Positions 44,701-56,700 of a DNA stretch of 64,000 nucleotides are shown piece by piece (the stretch's first letter is position 1; the number at the start of each line of letters is the position of its first letter). The notes below the pieces were generated by a model. It was not told the DNA's origin and ran no database searches. It saw only the letters and a list, made by a program, of their open reading frames with translations. This DNA is from Undaria pinnatifida. Taxonomy: Eukaryota > Sar > Phaeophyceae > Laminariales > Alariaceae. The stretch spans positions 13,578,195 through 13,642,194 of the forward strand of contig JABAKD010000012.1 of the NCBI GenBank assembly GCA_012845835.1, in the 5' to 3' direction. A program made the translations under genes and the position numbers.

Positions 44701-47700
44701 TCCGCTACAAGCAATCCTTCCGGCCGCTCTGCAGCAGGGGTTTACTCGTATCTGTTGCTGTTGTTGGTGCTGTGGTTGTTGGTCGTTGGCAGAAACATGT
44801 TGTAGTTTGCATGAACCATGTCTGGACTAGAGCCTGCTGAGAATGTGATAGGTCAACCTGACCTCAGCAGTTTCACCCATGCTGTCTGTTGCGGCCGTTG
44901 GCGTTGCGGTTGTTGTGTGTTTAAAATAACTAGTGGTATACAGTTGACAGGAAGTAATTGTAGACTAGAGCCCGGGGAATGGACTTGATAGGTTGCCTCT
45001 ATGACCGAGCCTGCTCCTTCTTGGCACCCTGATCCGCCCATGCAGGCCATGTACAGGACCATATAGGATACAGTATTGAAAACCTACACCTTTTTTTTTT
45101 GGTACGCGTTTCTCCGGCGGCCGAGGTTTTTTTTTCGCGCTTTCTGCTGCGAGGCAAGCAAGGGGCCCGTCGGTACGTTGCGACGCATGTCTGGATCAGC
45201 TCCGTGGCGTGTGCTCTGAGCGCTCAAAGTCGCTGTGCTGGTTCTTTTGTCAAGGGGTTGCGTTCCGCCTCGCTGAGCCGAGTACATACAGGGAAAACCC
45301 CACTTTTTTGTTATTTTTATATAGCCCGCTCAGCTCTCACATTTTTTTTTTTCCCGCTCCACGCTCCCGCCCGCTGTACAACGTCAGCCCAATTGTTTTA
45401 ATCCCTGCTGTCTGCTACGACGCTGCTACATGCAGCCAGCTGCAGCAACAGTAGCAGCAACGGCAGCAGCAGCGCACATCATGCGTATCTGTTGCAGCTA
45501 GCCCTGTGATTTCTGTTTTACACCCTCGCAATGACCACGTAACACGCCTCTCCTGCGAAGCTGCCTCCCTCTGTCCGTCTGACGGGGAGATGGGCACCTG
45601 GTAGACACTATTTCTCGAGTTGTTGTCCTCCTCGCACTGGCGCAAACGCGAGAGCTTGGGGCACGGCTGTCGTTGCGCCGGTGCTGCTGTGCTGCTGCTG
45701 TAGTGCTGTATACGTACCTTTCTGATTATGTGGCTGCGAGGTTGAGCGGCTTCTTAAAAGAAGTATATGTCCCCCGCTCTTGCTCATCGTTTTGTCTGCC
45801 TATGACCTATGACAGCATACATTCCGCTCACACGTACATACAGAAGCGCGCATACACAGAAGCACCGTTCGCGGCTGTCGCAACGGGGTGCTGCAGCTGC
45901 TGCTGCTGTTGCTGCTGCGTTGCAGCAGACAGCAGAAAGGGTGAAAAAAACTGATTTTGTTACGTATATTATAGCTGACGGGAGATCGGAGCGGGCTGAA
46001 CAAATGTGAGGCCGAGCGGGGTATAAAAAAACTCGCACAAAATGTGGGGTTTGCCATGGCCCTACTGGGCTCGGCGAGGCGAAATGCATCCCCCTGACCA
46101 AAGAGCCAGCTCAGCGACTTCGGATGATCAGAGCACGCCACGGACGGGATCCAGCCATGCGTCGTAATGTACCCACGGGCCACTTGCTTGCCCCGCAGCC
46201 GAAAGCTCGAGAAAAAAGCCTTGGCCGCCGGAGAACGGCATGCCCCCCCAAAAACAATTGCATGTTTTACTTATACATACGGCATCCCCCTTCGGGATGT
46301 TGTTGACTTGACATCCTGAGGGTGTCGCAAGTCGAAACGGGGGAATGCAGGTGTTCCGATGGTATGGATGGCCTTGTGCTGCTTGTTGCTGCTGTAGTAC
46401 AGTTTGGCGTCGTAAACCTGGTACTCGTATGATATATATGGTCCGACGATATGTGTTTGGTTATTACGTTCGACGTGAGAATGTTTTAGTTAGATCTGCT
46501 GTGCACCGGCCACACGCGTACATCGTGACTACTGGCACAATGTCAAGAGTTTGAAGCACGGCTACCGTTGCATCGCTGCTGCGGTACTACTGGCATGTAC
46601 TGATTTTGTGGCTGCGAGGCTGAGCGGCTGTTTCTAGCGAACTAATCGGCCATCGGCCATTCTTTTTGGTCGTTTTGTGTTCCTATGACAGCACACATTC
46701 CACCCCCACATAAAAACTACATACATATACACAGAAGCACCGTACGTCGCTGTCTCGAAAGGAAAGAGCTTACAGCGTGGCTGCTGTGTACCGTGGCTGC
46801 CCCAGAACACAGCTTAGAGGGCCATGTGTGATGCAGCAGCAGAGAATCAGACCGAGAAAAAAACTCGGAACACATGGGTTTCTATGGGCCTTACGCAGCT
46901 TGGCGAAGCGGAACGCCACCTCTGGAAAACAAAATTGGCTGAAATGCAGAGCACGTGCCACGGACCTCGGCCTGGATCCAGACGTGGGTCGTATTAGACC
47001 GACAGCTCTCCTGCGGGCCCTGCAGCCGCAACAGCGAGAAAGGGCCTTCGGGTGGCGGAGAAGATGATTTGAATTTGCAACGAAAAATTGTACATAGTAG
47101 TGTATTTCCCGCCGGCAGAGCCCGCCTGGCACCCTGGTCCCACGCCGACCTGATACACAAAAACAGAGTTTTTTTTTTCACCACAGCACAACCGCGAACA
47201 GTGAAGGTGAAAAGTTGCTTGTTAGGCCTGTGAATTTCTCCCGACAGGCTCTGTCTATGCAAACAAGCTGCGTCGGTTGTTGTGGATGTCGTGGGTGTTG
47301 CTGTTGTTGTAGTCAGTGTTATGCTGCTGGTGTTGTGGATGTTGTGGGTGTTGCTGTTGTTGTAGTGGTTGTAGTTGCGGTTATGCTACTGTTTTTCGCT
47401 GTTGTTCCTGTTGTCGTTGTTTTGTTGGTGTTGGTGTTGTTGTCGTCATCGTGGGCATGGTTGTTCGCGTTGGTGCTGTTGTTGCAACTGATATTTTGTT
47501 GCTGCCGATCGTTGTTGTTGCTGCTGTCGTTGTTGTGATACTTTTTTCTTGCTGTCTCGGCGTCGCCTGGGTGGAATTCCTCAATGTGAGGAAGGCTAGG
47601 CCCATGAGCGGGAGTTGTGATCATGTCCCCATTTCCTTTCTCTATTTTTAGTGCGGCGTACTCCGTATTCGTGCGAAACATGCCCTCGTGCTGACGCTTC

Positions 47701-50700
47701 CCTCTCACCCCCCCCATGCGATCTCCGCTTTGACGCGTGCTATTTTTTAGGGAGTTGGATCCTGTGAAAGAGGCTGATGCAGCTCCTGTGATGGCAGAGG
47801 ATGTGTTGGACAAGGTAAGCGGGCGTTATTTCTCACGCCGTATGGGGTTTCTGTTGGAATATGGGCGTCTGAGTTCCATACGCAGGTTTTGAAGGAGACC
47901 GTTGCAGCTCCTGTGACCGCAGAGGGTGCGTTGGACAACGTAAGTTGGCGTTAGCGTTGCATTTGATACCTGGTCTTCATGAACAGACAGACGTGGGACA
48001 TCATGAGTGCCGTAGGAGGCACGTCCTTTCTCCGCTGTCTGTGAAGGGGCGCCGGTTCCCACTAGGCGGTGGTGGTGTTTTTTTTTTTTTACGTAGTGTG
48101 AAAACCCTGTTGGAATATGGAAGTCTGAATTCTGTACGTGCGTAGTTTTTGATGCATGGTCACTTCACCAATCGGAGGGCAACAGACGCAGTGGTGTTAT
48201 GCATATATGCTCTGCGGACATACACCGGAGTATTAAACTGGTCGCCCCCGGTCGGTCGCTAGCTGGGCTCTTCGCTAGCTCTTCGCCCCGCTGTTGGTGA
48301 ACGTTGACGCTCTATTTATGTTTTCAGCCTGTTCATTGCCATGGACTTGTATATTCTTCTGTGGCTGGCTGTGCGTACGAGAAGGGGCTGTTTGGTTGGT
48401 ATTATATATACCACTGCATCGGCTTTTTAGGGTCCTTGTTCCGGCGCGTCTCTTCCACGTTGATCAGCAATTGATGTGTCATCCACGTACGAAGTAGAGA
48501 ACGTCACGTGTCTAACACGTGACGTATCTAATAGGGAGCGAGAGGTGGTTTGGTTTCTCGCTGTATACGGCGATTTAATGGAAGCCCTCCCCCTTCGCAG
48601 CACGGCAGTTGTTACCTCGCGTTTGTGTGGTATATGCCCTTTAGTGCGGTGTCCCAGTTTAGTGCGGTGACAATCGCTTGTCACGACCTGCTCGTCCCAT
48701 CTAGTCCCATTGTACTGCATCTTCCCTGGGTAGTGCGGGCTCCCACTTTATCGCTGCGGCACAGCAGCAGCAGCAGCAGCAGCCCTCGCGATGTACTGCG
48801 AATATTGTATGACTCTGTTTCCAGGTGTTATCCTGTTTGGGACCTCTTTTACCACTGAAAATGCTTGTCCTGCACTCATTTCAAGAGGTTTTGTCTCTAA
48901 GGGGTTAAGCGATAACATACACCTAAAACTGCGGTCTTTCTACTATTGTATTCGTGTATATAGGATACGGTAGCCAATGCCAGGGTCGTGCTGAACTCGT
49001 TCCGTTGGGGTCCGCTTCGAAACGTACCACCACCTCTTGAGCTAGCAGCGCCCGTTTGCTTGCTGTGGCCGATGCTGTGATCGGCATTATCATCGTCCTC
49101 ACCACCGCAATCACCGCTGCCTTCACCATTGCCGCCGCCGCCACCACCACCACCGCCACCATCACGTGCAGTACAAGGGCTCGGGAGTCGGATTCTTCGC
49201 GGGTATCTTCAGGGGAAGCTCAAGGGGCCCGCAGGGGGACATTCTTCGGTCCATCAAGTTCACAGCCGCGAACCGCACCAGCCACCAGGCCAGCATGATG
49301 GCCCTCAGGTTTGTACAAGCGGTGCAGGCGTGCGGGGGGTGGGGTGAAGGCAAAAATTGGCTGGGAAAGGGGCTCCGAAAACGGGACTCCTAAAAACCCC
49401 AGTCTTACTAAAGAGTAGTTAAACTCAGTCCACTGTTTCGGGGTGATGGCCTTCAGGTTTTTCTTAGCGGTGTAGACGAAGGCGGGGTAGGGTGGGGGGC
49501 GAAATCGGTGGCGACGGGGGGGGGGCATGCAGATGGACTACTAATAGTTTTTGCAGTGCCACAATAATGAAGGGGTCAGGGGCGTGAAACATATCGTGTG
49601 TTCCTGGCATGTGTTCTTATTGGAAGACGCCATTTTTGAAGGTGCCGCACGTTTCCTTCCTCTCCTTTGTCTGCTTATGTGTGTTGTGTTTGGTTTTAGC
49701 TTACTTGACAGCTACGGAAGTGCCGTATGCTCGTGCGATCTGTTTATTATATCTGCTCCAACGTGAGCGCAAATATTTACACGATTGATTGCTCCACGCG
49801 ATCACGATTTTCCCGACTTACATGAGCATGCCTTTGTTTGCTGTTCACGAGATTATGTCATATTCCAGCGTATCTTGGTGGTACAGTACTACAGTATTGA
49901 TAGTAGACTTCGAAATGTACTCTAGTAACTCTCATAACCCCTCACTTTGTTTTATTTTTCGCGTTTTTTTTTTTTTTTTTTCCAATATTATAGGGCGAAG
50001 ACAGTGGCGAAGGAAAAATCATCGGCGATCACCACGCGAGACGGTGTCGTCGTAGTCAGCTTTTTCCTGCCCGTCATCATCGATAAGGCAAGTTAGATAC
50101 TTTTTATTTAGGAAAATGTGAGTTTCTAGTTGACCCGGCGCCAAGAAAGCGGAACCCCTTTCGAGGTCGCTGGCCCCTGCTTTTTCATTATGAAACGGTT
50201 TGATTTCATCAGCGCAACATCACACGCACATCCACCAATGAACACAAGTTGATGATTGTTGCAATATCCTTCTGTGCAAGCTCTTGGCTTCAGCTATGCG
50301 GCGTCGTCGTAGTCATTTTTTCCTGCCTGCCATCATTGATGAGGCGTTTTTTTTGTCCTTTTTTGTAGGCAACTGCTCGCTTGTGGTTGAGACAAGCGAT
50401 GGTTAGCGGTGGGACTGCAATGGTCGGTGTGATGGTCGATACTGCGATGGTTGGTGACTGGGACCGTCGTGGGTAATTGCTTGAGACTGCAGTGGTTGAT
50501 AGTTGACTTTGCAGGGAGGGTTGATTAACGAGAGTGCGTTGATGACTGATACCGCGATGGTTGTTAATTCGTTAAGGCTGTTGTGATGATCGATGATTGT
50601 TGACCGAGACTGCTGTGGATGTTGGTGGTTGGGACAGCGATGGTTGGTGATTGATACGGCGATAGTTGGATGATTGAGACGGACGTGGTTGTATGCGGTG

Positions 50701-53700
50701 GTTGGTAGTTGATAATGATATGGTTGGTGTTGAAACCCCTTATGGTTGATTTGTGATGATTGGTGGTTGTGAAGGCGATGGTTTGATGGTTGGATTAGGC
50801 CGCGATCATGGATGGTTGAAACCAGGACTCTTCACTGGTCAGATCACTTGTCGCAGGTCGGATCGTGTAAGGGTGAACCGGTCCGACCCGTGATATTTGA
50901 AAACCTCCTGACCCAACCCGACTGTACCATTGAGATTTGCAACACTTCCTGACCCGACCCCACTCGACCCGTGTGTTTTTTTATACCTCCTGATCCATCC
51001 CGGGGGCCTGATCATGACCCGTGAAAAGCCTTGTTGAAACCACCATGGTTGATCTTCAATGGTTTGTAGCGGTGGTTCAAATTTCGATGGTTGATGGTTG
51101 AGACAACGATTATTGAAATTGTCATGACTCGTGGTTTGAGATTCTGTGATGAGACCGCGATCATGGATGTTTGAAACCACATTGGTGGATCTTCAATGGC
51201 TTGTAGCGGTGGTTGAAATTTCAATGGTCGGTGGTTGAGACAACGATGATTGAAATTGCCATGTCTCACGGTTAGAAGATTCTGTGATGTTTGGTAACTG
51301 GGACTGAGATGATTGATGCTTGAGCCCGAGATAATTGAATGAGACTGCCAGCAAAGGTTAAGAAAATGATTCAGGGACACTGTGTACAGGACGGAGATGG
51401 TTGTCCATTCTAATTCTCCCTCGCTTTTTGTATGTTTCCATCCACGCTTTTTCTGGACATTTGTTGCAGGACATCGACGGGAACTGGGTAGTAGAGTGGG
51501 ACTACGAGAGCCTCCTGAGCCTCCACTCGGCCGCGATCGACATGCGCGTGACAAGGGTGGGATTCTTGCGTTACGGGGAGGATGGGATTAAGCCGGAAGA
51601 TGAGGAGGCGGTGGCAAAGGCGCTTTTGCCGTTTTCTTGCGTACCCGTATTCCTCGAGAGATCCCTCGTGCAGAAGTTTTACCGCGACTTTTGCAAGGTG
51701 ACGTTTTTTTATTTTGTTTTATTTTATTTTATTTATTCTATTTTTTTTTTTTTTAATTTCCGTAGGGAACACGATGGCAAAGGCGATACGGTCGTTTTCC
51801 TGCCTGCCCCGTGTTTCTTGGGTGTTCCCTGGTGCAGATTTTTTATGGCGACGTTTGCACCGTAGTGTTTTTTTGTGTTTTTCTGTGTTTTTTTTTGTTT
51901 GCGACTGCCGTTTTCTTTGCGTGGCGTTGTTCCTCGATAGGTTCGTGCAAAGGTATTTTTGGACTTATGCAAGTTTTTTTTTTATCGTGTTGGGCTCTTG
52001 TCTTGAAAGGACGCGTTGGGGAGTAACCGACTCCCATTACGTCCTTGAACAAGCAACACATTTTGTTTTATTATTCCCTCCACGACCAAAATATTTCTTC
52101 AAGGAATCCCCCCCCCCCCCTCCCCGTAATCTGCCAGGGAGTGTTGTGGCCGGTGTTTCACCACGTGGTGGACGTGTACGGCGACCAGGTCATGCGCTTT
52201 TTCACGCAGGACGTGCTGTCCGACCTCTGGCAGGCATACGCCAACGTTAACCGAAGATTTAGGGACAAGATCGTCGAGGTGCGGAGGGAGGCAATAGTGT
52301 CCTAATTAGCAAAAAATATTCTAACAACGTAAGCTGTGAGTTCGACAAATGTAGAGTCGATACTCATCTTTGCAAGCTGCGTAATACGCCGGTCGTATGT
52401 GTATCTGTGTTGCAAGGGGCACAACACGATCTACCGTAGATCATACCGATCCTGTATTTGCCGAGGTATTATTATTTTATGGCGGGCAAAGCACGATTTA
52501 CCTTAGTAGATGATACCGGTCCTGTTTTTTTTGCCGAGATTGTATGTTATGCAAGACTCGTACCGGGTATCACACAGATAGGTCCCAATCGCCAAACAAG
52601 ATTTAGGGACAAGACCGTCGAGCTGCGGAGGGAGGCAATGGGATTCTATTTATGGGCGTATTTCACACGTTTCCGCTTCGGGGGGGCGTCACAGCGATTG
52701 TACAGCCGTAGTAGGTTATATTGTGTTTAATACCAGGTAGTGGACAGGTCACGATCTAGATCACACCGGTCGTGTTGGTGCGGAAGTGACCTATTGAGCA
52801 AGCGTCGTACCATACGGATCCCACCCGCCAGACACGATTTAACGCCTTTACAACTGGAAAGCCTTTTGGTGGAGGAATTTACTTGGAATTAGTATCGGGA
52901 GGGATTTTGGGGCTCTACAGGGGTCAAGGGGTCGTCGAGGTGCGTGCAGAGGCAGGCCCCGGAGGAAAGGATTCCACACTCATTCTCCACGCGGAGAATA
53001 TGCAACCCGCAGTATGTATGACATTGTTTATGAATCCGCTCGAGTATTGAAAAGGAAAACAAATAAAAATGAAAATAAAAATAGGCGCCGGGGGTGCAGA
53101 GGATATATAGGGACGTCTGTGCGAGTCGTGATGTCATGATGTTGTAGTTGAAAACCTGGTGCTGCGGTTTAGCTCTCGGCATATATACGATTCCGTATCA
53201 TAGGGTGCCATTTTCTTGCGGGATTGTGCGTGAACTGTCCTTCCTGCTTGCAGCGTGAGCTGTTTTTCCTGCGGTTTCTGTGTTTTCGCGGAACTCGGAT
53301 TCTGAGTTTTCGCGGAATTGATACTGCTCGGTTTGAGATTTTCCTTGCCACCACCACTCGCGTGATGTATAGTTACGCTGACCCCAGGTGTACATCAATC
53401 TCAGTCTCAACCTCTCCATATCGTTTATCCTCTATCTTACCTATGTTTTTTTTTTTGCGTTGTCGTTTTGTCTTTGATGCCACCCGTTTTTTCCATGTTT
53501 CTTTCGTGTTGTTTGTTGTTTCCGCTTTCCCCTGAAGGTTTACAACGAGGGCGACATGGTTTGGGTGCACGGCTTCCACCTGCTCCTGCTGCCGTCGTTC
53601 CTCACGAGGGTCTTGAGGACGGCGCGCGTGGGGCTGTTCTTACACACACCCTTCCCTTCGTCCGAGATCTTCAGGACGCTCCCGTGCAGAGAGGACCTGC

Positions 53701-56700
53701 TCAGGGGAATGCTCAACGCCGACCAGGTACCGGGTATCATACAGTATACCATGGTTATGGTATCTGTTTTTCGTCTTTTTCATTTTCCGGATCCACACAC
53801 GCCTTGCCTCTCGACGGTGCTATTAGAGTGCAGCCATTCTTAATTTGTGATCCCGGTACAGTGTATACTTGGAAGTATAATGCTAGATTGAGGCCACAGC
53901 TTACTTCGAGAACAACGATAATAATACTGTAACAACCATAACAAAAACAACTGCAACAGCAACAGCCATATCAGCGTCGTCTATAACAACACCCACAACA
54001 GCAACAAGGACAGCAACAAAAGCCATATCAGCCTTCACAAGACAACAACACTCCCCACCCCTCCCTCCCGGTATCCTCGCATGGTCGGCGGCTGTGGCAT
54101 TGACCAGATCGGCTTCCACCTGTTCGAGTACGCACGACATTTCCTGACGTGCTGCAAGAGAATACTGGGGCTTAATGAGGGAGACAGCAACAACCGAGGT
54201 ATGGTACAAACAATGCAAGAAATCAGGGCTTTTAACGGGCCATATCAAATCTCGCGGGCCGGATCAGGTCAGGGTGAGAACCGGCCCGACCCGTGGTATG
54301 TGAACGCCCCCTGACCCGACACAACCCGACCCGTGAGAAATGGACCACCACCTAACCCGACCCGACTCGACTCGACCCACGAGTTGTTCAAAACCTCACG
54401 AACCGTGACGAGCCCTGAATAAAATGCGTATACGAAGTAGTATGATACCTGGTGCATATACATACATGTGGATATTTCATACCAGTATCCCAGATATATA
54501 CCAGGTATACAAAAGTCAAGATGCGGATGAATGTTTGCATATCCCAGACATACACGCGGTGTACAGGAGTTAACGCCTTTATGACTGAAAACCCGTTTGG
54601 GAGGAAATTACTTGGGATTAGCATGCGGAGGGATTTTGGGGTTCTCAAGGGGTTGAGGTGCTTGGTCGTCATGGAGAAATTTGATGCTCGGCAAGACCGG
54701 TGGGTTGGGTATCGGCAGGTGGAGAAGGATGCTTGACCGCGTGGTGTGGTGATTTGTTTGGTGGGTTTATCGGTGGGCTGATGGATGGATTGGTTGATTG
54801 TGTGGTGGTTTTTGTTGGCTGGTGTACTGCTGGCTTGATTGGTTGGTTGATTATTCGGTGATTTGTTGGCCGGGTTATTGATGGGTGGACTGATCGATTG
54901 ATTGACTGATTGGTTTGCTGATCGGTTGATTGCTTGATTGGTTGATTGGTTGGTTGGACGGTTGTTTTTATTTTTTCTGTTGAAGTGGTTTCTGTCGTCC
55001 TTGTCTGTCTCTATCTTGGTGGTTTTACAGCTTGGTTCCTCAACTTGATCTTAATCCTTGGTTTTCGCCTTCACCTCCAACTTCGTCTTCATCCTCATAA
55101 TCGTTTTGCAGGTTCATCTCCGTTCGTCTGCGCGCTAGTATTCTTGGTTTTATTACTCGACGTTCTATTCGTGTCGGTTTCCCATTTTCATGTTCACTTT
55201 ATTCTCGCGTTCATCCTCACCTTTGTCTTGAGTCTTCGGTGTTGTTTTCTTTTTCCCGTTCTCTTGCGTTTTTCGTTCTCACCGTCGTTGTCGCATTCTT
55301 GTTTCCGTTGGCCATCATTTTTCATCTGTACGGACGTGCTTTACCCGTTTTTTTTGTGTGTTGATCACGCGTTCATTTGTTCGGCGTGGGCGGCGTGTCC
55401 CTTTGTTTTTGTGTTCGTTTCGTGTTCTTTTTTTTCGGATACTCCCCTGTTCTAGTTTTCACCTTTATGTTGATGTTTTGTGTGTATTTTGTGGCAGTTA
55501 CTACTAATGTGAATATTAGGTGTTGTCATTTTGTGGGTTTCCGCTGATTTATTGGTTTCTTGTTCGTCCGCCTTGGTGTTGATAACTTATGTACGTCTTC
55601 ACCTTAATTCTCACGTTTTTGTACGTAGTGCCGGGTGTGTTCTGAGGTGATTGCTATTGAATCGTTGTCATTTGTAGGTTTTCCGCTGACTTTTTCGGCG
55701 TGTCTTGTTGGTATGCGATGCCCTGTTCGTCTCCCCATATTTCAGGCAACACGAATGTGTTCTACAACGGGCGGTGCGTGTCGATCGAGTCCATGCATGG
55801 GGGCATCGAACCCTCCATCATCACGGCCAACCTGGCCAACCCCGGCATCTCCGGTCGGGCAGCGGAGCTAAGGAAAGAGTACCACGGACGCTTTGTCTTC
55901 CTCGGGATCGATAAGGTACTGTTCGATAAATGTTGTTGTTGTTGTGTGTGGTGTTATGTTGTTGTGTGTGGTGTTATAGGTGTTGTTTTTCTGGTGAGGG
56001 TGTTGGTGCTGGTGTTGGTGTTGGTTTTGTTTTTTGTTGCGTTATTTTTGGCGGTGTTGGCGGTAGTGATTGGCTGTGTTGTTGGTAGTGATTAGTTGTG
56101 TTGATGGCAGTATTAGCGGTGCTGGGGCTGTTGTAATCGATGGTGCTCATGGTATTTCCTCATTGTTCTTGCTTTCATAATTTCTTTTTTGTTTCCTGTC
56201 ATTTTTCTTAATTAATGTTGGTCTTCCTTAATTCGGTGTTTCTTGTTATTTGTTTGTTGCTGTTTGTCTCTCTGTGTTCCTCATTTGTCGTGTTTGTTTT
56301 GCTCCTGTTGATAGGTGGAGCGATTAAAGGGGTTGCAGCTCAAGTTTACGGCGTTTTACAAGCTTCTGATGGAGAGCCCACAACTTGCGGACAAGGTTGT
56401 CCTTCTTCAGGTATGATGTAACACGGCTTGCCTTTGCCTTTTTTTTTTGCTTGCTTGCCTTTCGCGTGCCTTTGGCGTTCTTTTTGCGTGACTTTCGTTG
56501 CCTTTCGCATGATTTTTGCGTGCCTTTGGCGCCCATTCGTATGCCTTTTGCACGCCTTTGGTACGCCGTTCGCATTATGCCTTTTGCAGCATGCCTTTTG
56601 TACGCGTTTCGCGCCCCCTTTCGGATTTATTTTGCTCGCTGTTCGCTCGCCTTTCGCACGCCTTTTGCGCGCCTTTTGCCCGCGTTTCGCACGCCTTTCG

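Noticed and set aside
47319-47813. 164-codon minus-strand frame rich in Asn and Thr
   Set aside because: Translates a TTG/GTT microsatellite and overlaps exon 2 on the other strand.
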